Assembly (NCBI GenBank): GCA_014169315.1
Contig: AP022133.1
Span: forward strand, 620,001-684,000
Reading direction: 5' to 3'
Length of the DNA: 64,000 nt
Source of the DNA: Enterobacter cloacae
Lineage (GTDB): Bacteria > Pseudomonadota > Gammaproteobacteria > Enterobacterales > Enterobacteriaceae
How positions within the stretch are numbered: position 1 is the first letter of the stretch; every line of letters starts with the position of its first letter. Shown piece by piece: positions 20,144-31,891 of the stretch. A program made the translations under genes and the position numbers. The notes beneath the pieces were generated by a model that made no database searches, was not told the origin of the DNA, and saw nothing but the letters and a program-made list of their open reading frames with translations.

Positions 20144-20172
20144 ATGCCCGGCGACACACGGTTGCCGGGCAT
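20144..20172. terminator. Hairpin after carB
   Basis: ATGCCCGGC / GCCGGGCAT, a perfect 9-bp stem eight bases after the carB stop. The A-tract lies on its left (AAATAAAAA), so the run of U would follow only in a minus-strand transcript; on the carB strand the hairpin is followed by GATCTCC. It may still terminate or stabilise the carAB message. Confidence 0.6.
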
Positions 20173-20379
20173 GATCTCCCCTTCAGAACCTTCTGCTTTT
20201 CCATTTCTGCTCAGCCAGTTAGCTTTTGATCGATAACGACATTTTTCTGATAATAGGGCGAACTGAATCACTTGTTCAGATTTCTGGCGTTAACCCGTCA
20301 ATAATCTTCACTATTAGCCTTGTGGATTACTGACTACACTCTTTTGAGAAAAGAAAGCAGTAAAACAACAGGCTAATGA

Positions 20380-20910
20380 ATGATTCTGATAATTTATGCG
20401 CATCCTTATCCGCAGCACTCGCACGCGAATAAGCGAATGCTTGAGCAAGTACGGACGCTTGAAAACGTAGAGATACGTTCCCTCTATCAACTGTATCCCG
20501 ATTTTAATATCGATATCGCCGCTGAACAGGAAGCGCTCGCTCGTGCCGATCTGATTATCTGGCAACACCCAATGCAGTGGTACAGCACCCCTCCGCTTCT
20601 TAAGCTGTGGATCGACAAAGTCTTCTCGCATGGCTGGGCGTATGGCCACAACGGCAATGCGCTGAAGGGCAAAAGCCTGATGTGGGCCGTCACCACTGGC
20701 GGCGGTGAAAGCCACTTCGATATCGGTGCTTTCCCGGGTTTTGAGGTGCTGGCACAGCCACTCCAGGCGACCGCGCTGTACTGCGGCCTTACCTGGCTGC
20801 CTCCTTTCGCGATGCACTGCACTTTTGTCTGTGACGATGAAACGTTACAGGCGCAGGCTCGCCACTACAAACAACGCTTACTGGAGTGGCAGGAGGTGCA
20901 CAATGGATAG
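20380..20910 (+). CDS. kefF: KefC ancillary quinone oxidoreductase
   Basis: 176-residue FMN-dependent NAD(P)H:quinone oxidoreductase fold that binds KefC and is needed for full glutathione-gated K+ efflux. The flavodoxin-like start [17 protein letters not shown] and the [22 protein letters not shown] and TTGGGESHF segments are family landmarks. It overlaps kefC by 8 bases. Confidence 0.96.
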   Translation: MILIIYAHPYPQHSHANKRMLEQVRTLENVEIRSLYQLYPDFNIDIAAEQEALARADLIIWQHPMQWYSTPPLLKLWIDKVFSHGWAYGHNGNALKGKSLMWAVTTGGGESHFDIGAFPGFEVLAQPLQATALYCGLTWLPPFAMHCTFVCDDETLQAQARHYKQRLLEWQEVHNG

Positions 20911-22768
20911 CCATACGCTGATACAGGCGCTGATTTACCTCGGTGCGGCGGCCCTGATTGTGCCCGTAGCGGTTCGTCTGGGGCTGGGGTCTGTGCTGGG
21001 TTATCTGATTGCCGGGTGCATCATTGGGCCGTGGGGTTTCCGCCTGGTCACGGATGCTGAGGCGATTCTGCATTTTGCGGAAATTGGCGTTGTGCTGATG
21101 TTGTTTGTTATTGGCCTGGAGCTGGATCCGCAGCGTTTATGGAAACTGCGTGCCTCGGTGTTTGGCGGTGGTGCATTGCAGATGCTGGCCTGTGGCCTGC
21201 TGCTGGGTGGGTTCTGTATCCTGCTGGGGATGGAGTGGAAAGTCGCGGAGCTTATCGGCATGACGCTGGCACTCTCCTCCACGGCGATTGCCATGCAGGC
21301 GATGAACGAGCGTAACCTGACGGTTTCTCAGATGGGGCGCAGTGCGTTTTCCGTGCTGTTGTTCCAGGATATTGCCGCCATTCCGCTGGTGGCGATGATC
21401 CCGCTGCTGGCCGCCAGTGGAGCATCCACAACGCTCGGTGCATTTGCGCTGTCGGCGCTGAAGGTTATCGGGGCGCTGGCGCTGGTTATTCTGTTAGGTC
21501 GGTACGTTACCCGTCCATTATTGCGCTTTGTTGCCCGTTCGGGTCTGCGCGAAGTGTTCAGTGCCGTCGCCCTGTTCCTGGTGTTTGGCTTTGGTCTGCT
21601 GCTGGAAGAAGCCGGGCTGTCGATGGCAATGGGTGCGTTCCTGGCAGGGGTTCTGCTGGCAAGTTCTGAATACCGTCACGCACTGGAAAGCGATATTGAG
21701 CCGTTCAAAGGACTGCTGCTGGGGCTGTTCTTCATCGGCGTAGGGATGTCTATCGACTTTGGCACGCTGATGACGCATCCGCTGCGGATCATCATCCTGC
21801 TGGTCGGTTTCCTGGTAATCAAAATGGCGATGCTGTGGTTGATTGCCCGTCCGCTGAAGGTACCCAATAAACAGCGCCGCTGGTTCGCCGTGTTGCTTGG
21901 GCAGGGGAGTGAATTTGCGTTCGTGGTCTTTGGTGCAGCGCAGATGGCTAATGTACTTGATCCTGAGTGGGCGAAAGCGTTAACGCTTGCCGTGGCGCTG
22001 TCGATGGCGGCAACCCCGATCCTGCTGGTATTGCTGACGCGTCTGGAAGCATCGGGTAGCGAGCAGGAGCGCGAAGCTGATGAGATTGACGAAGAGCAGC
22101 CTCGGGTGATCATCGCTGGTTTTGGCCGCTTCGGGCAGATCACCGGTCGTTTATTGCTGTCGAGTGGGGTGAAAATGGTGATCCTCGACCACGATCCTGA
22201 CCATGTGGATACCCTGCGTAAATTCGACATGAAGGTCTTTTACGGTGACGCGACCCGCGTCGATCTGCTGGAGTCGGCTGGGGCAGCGAAGGCCGAGGTG
22301 CTGATTAACGCCATCGACGATCCGCAGACCAGCATACAGCTGGTGGAACTGGTGAAAGAGCATTTCCCGAATCTGACCATTATCTCGCGTGCGCGCGATG
22401 TGGATCATTACATCCAGCTGCGGCAGGCCGGGGTGGACGCGCCAGAGCGTGAAACGTTCGAAGGTGCGCTCAAATCTGGCCGAATGGCGCTGGAAAGTCT
22501 GGGGTTGGGGGCGTATGAAGCGCGTGAACGTGCTGACCTGTTCCGCCGTTTTAATACCGATATGGTAGAGGAGATGGCGGCGATGGCTGGCAGCACCGCA
22601 TCAGAACGTGCCGCCGTGTTTAAACGCACCAGCGCGATGCTGACAGAAATCATTAATGAGGATCGTAATCACCTGTCGCTGATCCAGCGTCATGGCTGGC
22701 AGGGCACGGAAGAGGGCAAGCATACCGGTAACCCGGAGGACGAACCGGAGAGTAAACCTTCCGTGTGA
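20903..22768 (+). CDS. kefC: Glutathione-regulated potassium efflux system protein
   Basis: 621-residue CPA2-family K+/H+ antiporter. A membrane half of about 380 residues with roughly 12 hydrophobic segments is followed by a cytoplasmic RCK/KTN domain starting at [17 protein letters not shown] (about 400-416), where NADH and glutathione adducts act. Start 20903 gives [14 protein letters not shown] as in E. coli. It protects against electrophiles such as methylglyoxal by acidifying the cytoplasm. Confidence 0.97.
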   Translation: MDSHTLIQALIYLGAAALIVPVAVRLGLGSVLGYLIAGCIIGPWGFRLVTDAEAILHFAEIGVVLMLFVIGLELDPQRLWKLRASVFGGGALQMLACGLLLGGFCILLGMEWKVAELIGMTLALSSTAIAMQAMNERNLTVSQMGRSAFSVLLFQDIAAIPLVAMIPLLAASGASTTLGAFALSALKVIGALALVILLGRYVTRPLLRFVARSGLREVFSAVALFLVFGFGLLLEEAGLSMAMGAFLAGVLLASSEYRHALESDIEPFKGLLLGLFFIGVGMSIDFGTLMTHPLRIIILLVGFLVIKMAMLWLIARPLKVPNKQRRWFAVLLGQGSEFAFVVFGAAQMANVLDPEWAKALTLAVALSMAATPILLVLLTRLEASGSEQEREADEIDEEQPRVIIAGFGRFGQITGRLLLSSGVKMVILDHDPDHVDTLRKFDMKVFYGDATRVDLLESAGAAKAEVLINAIDDPQTSIQLVELVKEHFPNLTIISRARDVDHYIQLRQAGVDAPERETFEGALKSGRMALESLGLGAYEARERADLFRRFNTDMVEEMAAMAGSTASERAAVFKRTSAMLTEIINEDRNHLSLIQRHGWQGTEEGKHTGNPEDEPESKPSV

Positions 22769-22821
22769 AGTGGAGTTGCCAGCAATATTAAAAAATTTCT
22801 GTTTCTTTACCCTGCCGCCAG

Positions 22822-23362
<541 letters not shown>

Positions 23363-23372
23363 GTCTCTCTAA

Positions 23373-23395
23373 CCCTCTCCCCATAGGGGAGAGGG
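23373..23395. terminator. Hairpin between folA and apaH
   Basis: CCCTCTCCCC, loop ATA, GGGGAGAGGG: a perfect 10-bp stem between two convergent genes. There is no clear U-tract on either side. Confidence 0.7.
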
Positions 23396-23401
23396 GATCC
23401 T

Positions 23402-24250
23402 TCAGGAGGCGACCGCCTCACTTTCTCCTAAGTCCAGCTGCCGGTTGGACGGCTGAACAAAGTAAGCTTTATCTTCCCAGCGTAAGCAGGTCAAATCCCC
23501 GCCCCAGCAGCATCCGGTATCAAGACCGTAGATCCCCTCCGGGGTGCCTTTACCTTCAAGCGCCGCCCAGTGACCAAACACCACGCTGTACTCGTTTGTG
23601 ACGGGCCCTGGGATAGCAAACCACGGTTTGAGCGGCGCAGGTGCGCTGTCTGGCGTGTCTTTGCAGTACATATCCAGCTGCCCGTTCGGGAAGCAAAAAC
23701 GCATGCGCGTGAAGGCGTTAGTGATAAAACGCAGACGTGCCAGACCGCTGAGATCTTCGCTCCAGTGGTTCGGCATATCACCGTACATGGCATCGAGGAA
23801 GAAAGGATAAGAGTCGCTTGCCAGGACCGCCTCAACGTCACGCGCGCAGATTTTTGCCGTTTCGAGATCCCACTGAGGGGTGATCCCGGCATGTGCCATG
23901 ATCAGTTTTTTCTCTTCATCGATCTGCAGTAGCGGCTGGCGGCGTAGCCAGTTGAGCAGGTCATCGGCATCTGGCGCATCCAGCAGCGTAGAGAGCCTGT
24001 CTTTAGGCTTGTTACGGCTGATCCCGGCGAAAACCGCCAGCAGATGCAGATCGTGATTGCCCAGCACCATACGTACGCTGTCGCCCAGTGATTTTACGAA
24101 GCGCAAAACATCAAGGGAGCCTGGGCCGCGCGCAACTAAATCGCCCGTCAGCCAGAGCATATCTTGTCCTGGCGTGAAGTCGACCTGTTTTAATAATGCG
24201 ATCAGTTCATCGTAGCAACCGTGAACGTCGCCAATCAGATATGTAGACAT
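23402..24250 (-). CDS. apaH: Diadenosine tetraphosphatase (symmetrical)
   Basis: Cleaves Ap4A to two ADP and also decaps NpN-capped RNA. 282 residues from ATG 24250 ([15 protein letters not shown]); a longer upstream frame overlaps apaG and is rejected. The metallophosphatase motifs are GDVHG (7-11), GDLVARG and GNHD. It is the last gene of the lptD-surA-pdxA-rsmA-apaG-apaH chain, starting 4 nt after the apaG stop. Confidence 0.97.
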   Translation of the reverse strand: MSTYLIGDVHGCYDELIALLKQVDFTPGQDMLWLTGDLVARGPGSLDVLRFVKSLGDSVRMVLGNHDLHLLAVFAGISRNKPKDRLSTLLDAPDADDLLNWLRRQPLLQIDEEKKLIMAHAGITPQWDLETAKICARDVEAVLASDSYPFFLDAMYGDMPNHWSEDLSGLARLRFITNAFTRMRFCFPNGQLDMYCKDTPDSAPAPLKPWFAIPGPVTNEYSVVFGHWAALEGKGTPEGIYGLDTGCCWGGDLTCLRWEDKAYFVQPSNRQLDLGESEAVAS

Positions 24251-24254
24251 TGGA

Positions 24255-24632
24255 TTAGTGAATGAGTGTTGTAACGGCGAGACGGAATACAGGAATAGCA
24301 ATGCGGAACGGATTGCCATCGATGTCGACCATCTCATAATGGCCCTGCATAGTACCCAGCGGCGTTTCAATCACCGCGCCGCTGGTGTACTGATACTCTT
24401 CGCCAGGGGCGATATGGGGTTGTTCACCGACCACACCCTCGCCCTGAACTTCAATTTCGCGGCCATTGCCGTTGGTGATAAGCCAGTAACGCCCAAGCAG
24501 TTGCACAGGCATCCGCCCCAGATTGCGAATGGTCACGGTGTAAGCAAAGACAAAACGTTCATCATCCGGTGAAGACTGGGACTCAACATAGACGCTTTGT
24601 ACATGGACACATACGCGGGGCGAATCAATCAT
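24255..24632 (-). CDS. apaG: ApaG protein
   Basis: 125-residue fibronectin-III-like beta-sandwich protein of unknown biochemical role; its family resembles the F-box-linked domain of eukaryotic FBXO3. The glycine-rich [22 protein letters not shown] segment is the family hallmark. It starts three nt after the rsmA stop and is followed closely by apaH. Confidence 0.96.
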   Translation of the reverse strand: MIDSPRVCVHVQSVYVESQSSPDDERFVFAYTVTIRNLGRMPVQLLGRYWLITNGNGREIEVQGEGVVGEQPHIAPGEEYQYTSGAVIETPLGTMQGHYEMVDIDGNPFRIAIPVFRLAVTTLIH

Positions 24633-24635
24633 GGC

Positions 24636-25457
24636 TTAACTCTCCTTCGGAGGCGCATTTTCACTGATGTAATTAGCCAGCTTGCAGTACTGTTCTACGG
24701 AAATATTTTCTGCACGCATTGCCGGGTCGATACCCAACTCAGTTAACACTTCAACGGTAAACAGATTGCCCAGGCTGTTACGGATCGTTTTACGGCGCTG
24801 GTTAAAGGCTTCTGTGGTAATGCGGCTCAGTACGCGCAGGTCTTTGACCGGGTACGGCATCGTTTTATGCGGTACAAGACGCACAACCGCAGAGTCCACT
24901 TTCGGTGGTGGTGTGAAGGCTGATGGCGGTACTTCGAGCACCGGGATCACATTGCAGAAATATTGTGCCATCACGCTTAAACGACCATACGCTTTACTGT
25001 TCGGCCCTGCAACCAGACGGTTAACAACCTCTTTTTGCAACATGAAGTGCATGTCGGCAATGGCATCAGTATAGCTAAACAGGTGGAACATCAGCGGAGT
25101 GGAGATGTTGTAGGGCAGGTTACCAAACACGCGCAACGGCTGGCCCATTTTTGCTGACAGTTCGCCGAAGTTCATGGTCATGGCATCCTGCTGATAAATA
25201 GTCAGCTTCGGCCCCAGGAACGGGTGCGTTTGCAGGCGAGCAGCGAGATCCCGGTCGAGTTCGATAACGGTCAGTTCGTCCAGACGTTCACCAACGGGTT
25301 CGGTCAGTGCGGCAAGACCTGGGCCGATTTCGACCATTGCCTGGCCTTTCTGCGGATTAATGGCAGACACGATACTGTCGATCACGAACTGATCGTTGAG
25401 GAAGTTTTGCCCGAAGCGTTTACGGGCTAAGTGGCCCTGATGGACTCGATTAGTCAT
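24636..25457 (-). CDS. rsmA: 16S rRNA dimethyladenosine transferase (A1518/A1519)
   Basis: Dimethylates two adjacent adenosines in helix 45 of 16S rRNA (KsgA); its loss gives kasugamycin resistance. 273 residues. SAM-binding motif I is [14 protein letters not shown] and the catalytic NLPY motif is in [10 protein letters not shown]. The ATG overlaps the pdxA stop by four bases (ATGA). Confidence 0.97.
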   Translation of the reverse strand: MTNRVHQGHLARKRFGQNFLNDQFVIDSIVSAINPQKGQAMVEIGPGLAALTEPVGERLDELTVIELDRDLAARLQTHPFLGPKLTIYQQDAMTMNFGELSAKMGQPLRVFGNLPYNISTPLMFHLFSYTDAIADMHFMLQKEVVNRLVAGPNSKAYGRLSVMAQYFCNVIPVLEVPPSAFTPPPKVDSAVVRLVPHKTMPYPVKDLRVLSRITTEAFNQRRKTIRNSLGNLFTVEVLTELGIDPAMRAENISVEQYCKLANYISENAPPKES

Positions 25458-26440
25458 TGAGTATTAACAATCATTTTGATGGCGAGATTAAGCGCCGTAA
25501 TAAAACTGCCGACATCCGCTTTTCCCAGGCCTGCCAGATCCAGCGCAGTACCGTGGTCAACGGACGTTCGAATAAAAGGTAAACCGAGGGTGATATTCAC
25601 GCCACGGCCAAAGCCCTGGTATTTTAGCACGGGCAGGCCCTGATCGTGGTACATCGCGAGCACAGCATCGGCATTATCCAGGTATTTAGGCTGGAAAAGG
25701 GTGTCTGCAGGCAGTGGCCCACTTAAGTTCATCCCTTTCGCCCGCATTTCGTCGAGCACCGGAATAATGGTATCGATCTCTTCCGTCCCCATGTGCCCGC
25801 CTTCACCGGCATGCGGATTCAGGCCGCAGACCAGCACGTGCGGCTGCTTAATGCCAAATTTGGTCTGCAGATCATGATGCAAGATCCCGATGATCTCACG
25901 CAGGAGTTCAGGGGTGATGGCATCAGGAATGGCTTTGATGGGCAGATGGGTCGTTACCAGCGCAACGCGCATCGCTTCCGTTGCCAGCATCATCACCACT
26001 TTCGGGCTGTGCGAGCGCTCTTCAAAGAACTCGGTGTGTCCGGTAAACGGTATGCCAGCTTCGTTGATGACGCCTTTGTGCACGGGGCCAGTCACCAGCG
26101 CGGCAAATTCGCCCTTCAGGCAACCGTCACAGGCGCGTGCCAGCGTGTCGACAACGTAGTGACCGTTTTCCGTGCTGAGCTGGCCGGGTACGACGGGAGT
26201 TCGAAGCGGGACTGAAAGCAGCGTGAGCGTGCCTGCCTGTTGCGGAGTGGGCTGTTGACCTTCAACGTACGGGATGAGCGTCAAAGGCAGACCGAGCAGT
26301 TTTGCCCGGTCTTGTAACAGTGTTGCATCTGCACAGACGACCAGTTCTACCGGCCAGCTGCGCTGGGCGAGCTGGACAACGAGGTCAGGCCCAATCCCGG
26401 CGGGTTCGCCGGGAGTGATAACAACACGATGCTGTTTCAT
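25454..26440 (-). CDS. pdxA: 4-hydroxythreonine-4-phosphate dehydrogenase
   Basis: NAD-dependent, metal-requiring step of pyridoxal 5'-phosphate synthesis. 328 residues (E. coli 329). [12 protein letters not shown] at the N-terminus, TGHTEFFEE, and the metal-binding histidines in [12 protein letters not shown] and AMYHDQGL are present. It overlaps surA by one base upstream and rsmA by four downstream. Confidence 0.97.
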   Translation of the reverse strand: MKQHRVVITPGEPAGIGPDLVVQLAQRSWPVELVVCADATLLQDRAKLLGLPLTLIPYVEGQQPTPQQAGTLTLLSVPLRTPVVPGQLSTENGHYVVDTLARACDGCLKGEFAALVTGPVHKGVINEAGIPFTGHTEFFEERSHSPKVVMMLATEAMRVALVTTHLPIKAIPDAITPELLREIIGILHHDLQTKFGIKQPHVLVCGLNPHAGEGGHMGTEEIDTIIPVLDEMRAKGMNLSGPLPADTLFQPKYLDNADAVLAMYHDQGLPVLKYQGFGRGVNITLGLPFIRTSVDHGTALDLAGLGKADVGSFITALNLAIKMIVNTQ

Positions 26441-27726
26441 TAGTTGCTCAGTATTTTCACGTAAGCGCTGGCGCGTTGTTCCTGCATCCAGGTTGCCACT
26501 TCTTCAGAGAACTTACGGTTAAACAGCATACGGTAGGCTCTGTCTTTCTGGGCCGCGTCCGTTTTATCGACGTTGCGGGCGTCCATCAGCTCGATCAGAT
26601 GCCAGCCAAAGGAGGAATGTACCGGCGCGCTCATCTGGCCTTTATTCAGCTTCATCAACGCATCGCGGAACGCAGGATCGTAGATATCTGCTGCTGCCCA
26701 GCCCAGATCGCCGCCCTGGTTAGCAGAGCCGGGATCCTGAGAGAACTCTTTTGCTGCATTCGCAAAGGAGGTTTTACCACTCTTGATGTCGGCTGCAATC
26801 TGTTCCAGCTTCGCACGTGCCTGGTCGTCCGTCATAATTGGTGACGGCTTCATAAGGATGTGGCGAGCATGCACTTCCGTGACGGAAATGCTCTGGCTCT
26901 GACCGCGCAGATCGTTCACTTTCAGGATGTGGAAGCCTACACCAGAGCGAATTGGACCGACAATGTCGCCTTTCTTCGCCGTGCTCAGCGCCTGAGCAAA
27001 GATGGATGGCAGCTCCTGAATACGTCCCCAGCCCATCTGGCCGCCTTTCAGCGCCTGCTGGTCTGCAGAGTAGGTGATGGCCAGTTTGCCGAAGTCACCA
27101 CCCTTACGTGCCTGATCAACGATAGAACGCGCCTGGCTTTCTGCTTCAGCGGCCTGATCGGACGTTGGGTTCTCTGGCAGTGGGATCAGGATGTGGCTCA
27201 GGTTCAGTTCTGTGCTGGCATCATTCTGGTTACCCACCTGTTTTGCCAGAGCATCCACTTCCTGAGGCAGAATAGTGACGCGGCGGCGTACTTCATTGTT
27301 ACGCACTTCCGAAATCAGCATCTCTTTGCGGATCTGATTACGGTAGGTGGCATAGCTGATGCCATCATGGGCCAGACGACTGCGCATCTGATCCATGCTC
27401 ATGTTGTTCTGCTTCGCGATGTTAGCGATCGCCTGATCGAGCTGCGCGTCACTAACTTTCACCCCCATTTTCTGACCCATTTGCAGGATAATCTGATCCA
27501 TGATCAGACGTTCCAGGATCTGGTGGCGCAGCGTTGCGTCATCCGGAAGTTGCTGCCCTGCTTCGCCCGAGTTGAGCTTTACAGATTTCATCAAGCCGTC
27601 AACGTCACTTTCAAGTACGACGCCGTTGTTAACCACTGCGGCGACTTTATCAACAACCTGGGGGGCCGCGAAGCTGGTATTCGCAACTAAAGCGACACCA
27701 AGCAGCAGCGTTTTCCAGTTCTTCAT
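26440..27726 (-). CDS. surA: Periplasmic peptidyl-prolyl isomerase and outer-membrane protein chaperone
   Basis: 428 residues with a cleavable signal peptide ([20 protein letters not shown], residues 1-20). After the N-terminal chaperone region come two parvulin-type isomerase domains (about 170-270 and 281-380), each with the QGGxxGW or GGDLGW signature. It escorts beta-barrel proteins, including LptD encoded just upstream, to the BAM complex. Its stop overlaps the pdxA start by one base. Confidence 0.97.
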   Translation of the reverse strand: MKNWKTLLLGVALVANTSFAAPQVVDKVAAVVNNGVVLESDVDGLMKSVKLNSGEAGQQLPDDATLRHQILERLIMDQIILQMGQKMGVKVSDAQLDQAIANIAKQNNMSMDQMRSRLAHDGISYATYRNQIRKEMLISEVRNNEVRRRVTILPQEVDALAKQVGNQNDASTELNLSHILIPLPENPTSDQAAEAESQARSIVDQARKGGDFGKLAITYSADQQALKGGQMGWGRIQELPSIFAQALSTAKKGDIVGPIRSGVGFHILKVNDLRGQSQSISVTEVHARHILMKPSPIMTDDQARAKLEQIAADIKSGKTSFANAAKEFSQDPGSANQGGDLGWAAADIYDPAFRDALMKLNKGQMSAPVHSSFGWHLIELMDARNVDKTDAAQKDRAYRMLFNRKFSEEVATWMQEQRASAYVKILSN

Positions 27727-27779
27727 ACTTTTTCCATTTCAATTAACCGCAGAGCGGATTACGTTGCAAATCAAGCACA

Positions 27780-30131
27780 TTACAAAGAAGTACGGTACGG
27801 CAGAATGTTCGAGCGTAGCATCTTCTGAGTGCCCAGACCGTAGTTGGAACTCAGGCCGCGTAACTCGACGTTAAAGCCAATCACGTTATCGTATTTGCTC
27901 TGATTGTTTGTAGTATCCCAGCCGTTAAGCTTACGTTCGTAGCCGAAACGAATCGCGTAACAGCAGGAGTTATATTGCAGACCCAACATCTGGTCAGCTG
28001 ATTTATTGGCATTTGTGTCAAAGTAGTAGGCACCGACGATTGACCAGCGATCGGCGATTGGCCAACTTGCTGCTCCACCGACCTGTGAAATCCCGTTTTT
28101 ATACTGCTCTGCGGTGGAATAGTTCGGCAGAGTTGCCTGGATATATTCCGGGCTGGCATAACGATACGTTAACTGCACCATGCGGTCTTCATCACGACGA
28201 TATTCGATCGCCGCGCTGCTTGTCGCAATATTGTCAAGACGCGTATCGTACTGCACACCGCCGCGTAAACCCCAACGGTCGGTCATGCGCCAGTAGGTGT
28301 CGCCAGCCCAAACCAGTGAACCCGTTTTGTTGTCTTTCTCCCAGTTAATGTTGTCATCACCAGTGCGAGACTCGGTGAAATAGTAGATTTGACCAACAGA
28401 AACGTTAAAACGTTCAACGGCGGATTCATCATAAACGCGCGTTGTGACCCCTGTCGTTAACTGGTTCGCTGATGCGATACGGTCAAGACCGCCGTAGGTA
28501 CGGTCGCGGAACAGACCGCTGTAGTCTGACTGCAGTAACGAAGAGTCATAGTTATTGATGTTACTTTGGTCGCGATAAGGGACGTACAGGTACTGCATAC
28601 GTGGTTCAAGCGTCTGGGTATACCCTTCGGCCAGCATTGCCATATCGCGTTCGAAAACCAGTTTACCATCCATCTTGAACTGCGGCAGCGTACGGTTTAC
28701 CGACTCTTCAAGATGCGCATTATTGGTGGTGTTGTAATCATCAACATTCTTTTGCTGATAGTGGGTTGCCATCAGCTTGGCTTCGGTGTTCAGGCTCGCC
28801 CAGTCGTTAGACCACGGTAAACTGATGACTGGCTCCAGGTGTACACGCGTGGCTTCTGGCATGGTGGAATTGGTGTTAACAAAATGCACGGCCTGGCCGT
28901 AAATACGGGTGTCGAACGGCCCGACGTCATTCTGGTACCAGTTCACGTCCAGTTGCGGTTCAGCACCGTAGGTGCTCGAGGTCTGGGTGTTAAAGACCTG
29001 GAACTGTTTGGTCGACACGGTCGCGTTAAAATTCTGGATGGCATAGCCAGCACTGAATATCTGCGTGGCATAGCCGTCAGTACTGGAACCGTATTTAGAG
29101 TCAAAGTCGTTGAAATAATACGGATCGCTGACCTTGGTGTAGTCAACGTTAAAACGCCAGACCTGGTCCATTACCCCGGCATGACGCCAGTAGTACATCC
29201 AGCGGTGTTTATCGCCTTCGGTAGGATGTTCATCCTGGAAGACTTTATCTGATGGCAGGTAATCCAGTTCCATCAGACCTGTACCCGCCTGAGTCAGGTA
29301 ACGGAATTCGTTTTCCCACATGATATTGCCGCGCTTGTGGATATAGTGCGGCGTAATCGTGGCGTCCATGTTGGGCGCGATGTTCCAGTAATACGGCAGG
29401 TAGAACTCAAAGTAGTTCGTGGTGCTGTATTTGGCATTGGGGATCAGGAAACCTGAACGACGTTTGTCGCCTACCGGAAGCTGCATGTAAGGGCTATAGA
29501 AAACAGGTACCGGACCGAGTTTAAAACGGGCGTTCCAGATCTCTGCAACCTGTTCTTCGCGGTCGTGGATAACTTCGCTGCCCACGACGCTCCAGGTGTT
29601 GGAACCCGGTAGACATGAGGTAAAGGTGCCGTTTTCCAGGATTGTATAGCGGTTTTCGCCGCGCTGTTTCATCAGGTCTGCTTTACCACGCCCCTGACGA
29701 CCCACCATCTGGTAATCACCTTCCCAGACGTTGGTATCTTTGGTGTTCAGGTTGGACCAGGCTTTCGGACCTTTCAGGATGACCTGATTGTCGTCATAGT
29801 GCACATTACCCAGCGCATCGACGGTACGAACAGGTTCAACAGCGCCTTCCGGCTGCTTCTGGTGCAGCTGCACTTCGTCGGCCTGCAGACGGCTATTGCC
29901 CTGGTTAATATCGACATTGCCCGTAAAGGTCGCATTGTCAGGATAAGTACCTTTTGAGCTGTCGGCTGTAATGGTTACCGGCAAGTTATTTGTATCGCCT
30001 TGCACCAGTGGGCGATTATAACTTGGGATGCCAAGCATACACTGCGAGGCGAGATCGGCAGCCAGCCCCTGATGGCTATACAGGGCGGAGCCAATCATAG
30101 TGGCCAGGAGGGTGGGGATACGTTTTTTCAT
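27780..30131 (-). CDS. lptD: LPS-assembly outer membrane protein
   Basis: 783-residue beta-barrel that inserts LPS into the outer leaflet together with LptE. Signal peptide is residues 1-24 (ending HQGLA). The periplasmic jellyroll (about 25-200) contains [12 protein letters not shown] and the C-terminal barrel ends at the last strand. All four cysteines of the disulfide network are visible: C31, one in TFTSCLPG, and the pair NSCCYAIRF (C723, C724). It heads the lptD-surA-pdxA-rsmA-apaGH operon. Confidence 0.97.
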   Translation of the reverse strand: MKKRIPTLLATMIGSALYSHQGLAADLASQCMLGIPSYNRPLVQGDTNNLPVTITADSSKGTYPDNATFTGNVDINQGNSRLQADEVQLHQKQPEGAVEPVRTVDALGNVHYDDNQVILKGPKAWSNLNTKDTNVWEGDYQMVGRQGRGKADLMKQRGENRYTILENGTFTSCLPGSNTWSVVGSEVIHDREEQVAEIWNARFKLGPVPVFYSPYMQLPVGDKRRSGFLIPNAKYSTTNYFEFYLPYYWNIAPNMDATITPHYIHKRGNIMWENEFRYLTQAGTGLMELDYLPSDKVFQDEHPTEGDKHRWMYYWRHAGVMDQVWRFNVDYTKVSDPYYFNDFDSKYGSSTDGYATQIFSAGYAIQNFNATVSTKQFQVFNTQTSSTYGAEPQLDVNWYQNDVGPFDTRIYGQAVHFVNTNSTMPEATRVHLEPVISLPWSNDWASLNTEAKLMATHYQQKNVDDYNTTNNAHLEESVNRTLPQFKMDGKLVFERDMAMLAEGYTQTLEPRMQYLYVPYRDQSNINNYDSSLLQSDYSGLFRDRTYGGLDRIASANQLTTGVTTRVYDESAVERFNVSVGQIYYFTESRTGDDNINWEKDNKTGSLVWAGDTYWRMTDRWGLRGGVQYDTRLDNIATSSAAIEYRRDEDRMVQLTYRYASPEYIQATLPNYSTAEQYKNGISQVGGAASWPIADRWSIVGAYYFDTNANKSADQMLGLQYNSCCYAIRFGYERKLNGWDTTNNQSKYDNVIGFNVELRGLSSNYGLGTQKMLRSNILPYRTSL

Positions 30132-30370
30132 ACGTTATATTTTATTGTTCCGTCATCAGTGGCTACGGCTTACAAACGCTCAGAGACTATCTTACTCATC
30201 AGCGCAGTACCAGCGTTAATCCTGCCCGTTTGCGCGCCAGAGTGTTAGGCTCGCTATCGAATGACGAGTATGATAAAGCAAATTATAGGCGATGTCCTTC
30301 AATTGACCGCGGCTTGACCACGGTGATGATGGCGTTGCGTCGACCAGGAACATGACTATCCGGGGAGTAT

Positions 30371-31189
30371 ATGCAGTATTGGGGTAAAATAATCGGCGTT
30401 GCGTTCGCAATAATGATGGGTGCCGGGTTCTGGGGGATCGTACTGGGCCTCATTATCGGTCATATGTTTGATAAGGCACGCAGTCGCAAAATGGCCTGGT
30501 TTGCCAACCAGCGCGAGCGTCAGGCGCTGTTTTTCTCCACCACTTTTGAGGTGATGGGGCACTTAACCAAGTCAAAAGGACGTGTGACCGAGGCGGATAT
30601 CCAGATCGCCAGCGTTTTTATGGATCGTATGAATCTGCACGGCGAGTCACGTCTGGCGGCGCAAAATGCGTTTCGTATCGGTAAATCTGATAACTATCCA
30701 CTGCGCGAAAAAATGCGTCAGTTCCGCAGCATTTGTTTTGGCCGTTTTGATTTAATTCGGATGTTTCTGGAGATCCAAATTCAGGCGGCGTTCGCGGACG
30801 GTTCCCTTCATCCCAATGAACGTGATGTGTTATATGTCATTGCCGAAGAGCTGGGGATCTCCCGCATGCAGTTCGACCAGTTCCTGCGCATGATGCAGGG
30901 TGGCGCACAGTTTGGCGGTGGCTATCAGCAACAGCAGTCGTCTGGCGGCGGCTGGCAGCAGGCACAGCGTGGCCCGACGCTGGAAGATGCCTGTAACGTG
31001 CTCGGCGTGAAGCCAACGGATGATGCCACCACCATCAAGCGCGCCTATCGTAAGCTGATGAGTGAACATCACCCGGACAAACTGGTGGCGAAAGGTTTAC
31101 CGCCAGAGATGATGGAGATGGCGAAGCAAAAAGCGCAGGAAATCCAGAAAGCGTACGAGCTGATAAAAGAGCAGAAAGGTTTTAAATAA
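30371..31189 (+). CDS. djlA: DnaJ-like membrane co-chaperone
   Basis: 272 residues. A single N-terminal membrane segment (about 7-30, glycine-rich) anchors the protein. A TerB-like helical region (about 55-180) is followed by a Gln/Gly-rich linker and a C-terminal J domain (about 205-272) with the DnaK-stimulating HPD in [12 protein letters not shown]. It is divergent from lptD and linked in the family to capsule (rcs) signalling. Confidence 0.96.
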   Translation: MQYWGKIIGVAFAIMMGAGFWGIVLGLIIGHMFDKARSRKMAWFANQRERQALFFSTTFEVMGHLTKSKGRVTEADIQIASVFMDRMNLHGESRLAAQNAFRIGKSDNYPLREKMRQFRSICFGRFDLIRMFLEIQIQAAFADGSLHPNERDVLYVIAEELGISRMQFDQFLRMMQGGAQFGGGYQQQQSSGGGWQQAQRGPTLEDACNVLGVKPTDDATTIKRAYRKLMSEHHPDKLVAKGLPPEMMEMAKQKAQEIQKAYELIKEQKGFK

Positions 31190-31190
31190 A

Positions 31191-31217
31191 AAATGGCCCG
31201 ACAGCGTCGGGCCATTT
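31191..31217. terminator. Bidirectional terminator djlA/rluA
   Basis: AAATGGCCCGAC, loop AGC, GTCGGGCCATTT: a perfect 12-bp stem with T-runs on both outer sides, serving two convergent genes. Confidence 0.9.
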
Positions 31218-31219
31218 TT

Positions 31220-31879
31220 TTAGAAGTCCACCGGGGCTTTAAACGTCATGGCGTTACCAAAAACCGGATGGGTAATGGTGAGCGTTTGCGCATGCAGCTG
31301 CAAACGGCTCGCCATCGCCAGCGCTTCTGGCGGGGCGTAGAAACGGTCTCCCAGAATCGGGTGACCCAGCGCGAGCATATGCACGCGCAGCTGGTGTGAG
31401 CGTCCGGTGATCGGCTTCAGCAAGACGCGCGCGGTGTTATCCGGCGCGTACTCCAGCACTTCATATTCGGTTTGGGCAGCCTTGCCGGTTTCATAACAGA
31501 CTTTCTGCTTCGGGCGGTTAGGCCAGTCACAAATCAGCGGTAAATCCACCAGTCCTTCCGCTTGTGCCGGGTGGCCCCAGACACGCGCGACATACTGCTT
31601 TTTCGGCTCGCGCTCGCGGAACTGACGCTTCAGCTCGCGTTCCGCCTCTTTGTTCAGAGCCACCACAATCACGCCGCTGGTGGCCATGTCCAGTCGGTGA
31701 ACGGACTCAGCCTGAGGATAATCACGCTGAATACGCGTCATCACGCTGTCTTTGTGCTCATCCAGTCGCCCCGGCACGGACAACAGGCCGCTCGGCTTGT
31801 TGACCACCATGATGTGTTCATCCTGATACAGAATGACCAGCCAGGGATCCATCGGTGGATTGTAGGGCTCCATTACCAT
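31220..31879 (-). CDS. rluA: Dual-specificity 23S rRNA/tRNA pseudouridine synthase
   Basis: Makes pseudouridine 746 in 23S rRNA and pseudouridine 32 in several tRNAs. 219 residues. The catalytic aspartate is in the HRLDMATSG motif, around residue 64. It follows rapA after 12 nt and is probably co-transcribed with it. Confidence 0.96.
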   Translation of the reverse strand: MVMEPYNPPMDPWLVILYQDEHIMVVNKPSGLLSVPGRLDEHKDSVMTRIQRDYPQAESVHRLDMATSGVIVVALNKEAERELKRQFREREPKKQYVARVWGHPAQAEGLVDLPLICDWPNRPKQKVCYETGKAAQTEYEVLEYAPDNTARVLLKPITGRSHQLRVHMLALGHPILGDRFYAPPEALAMASRLQLHAQTLTITHPVFGNAMTFKAPVDF

Positions 31880-31891
31880 CTTGCGCTCCGT

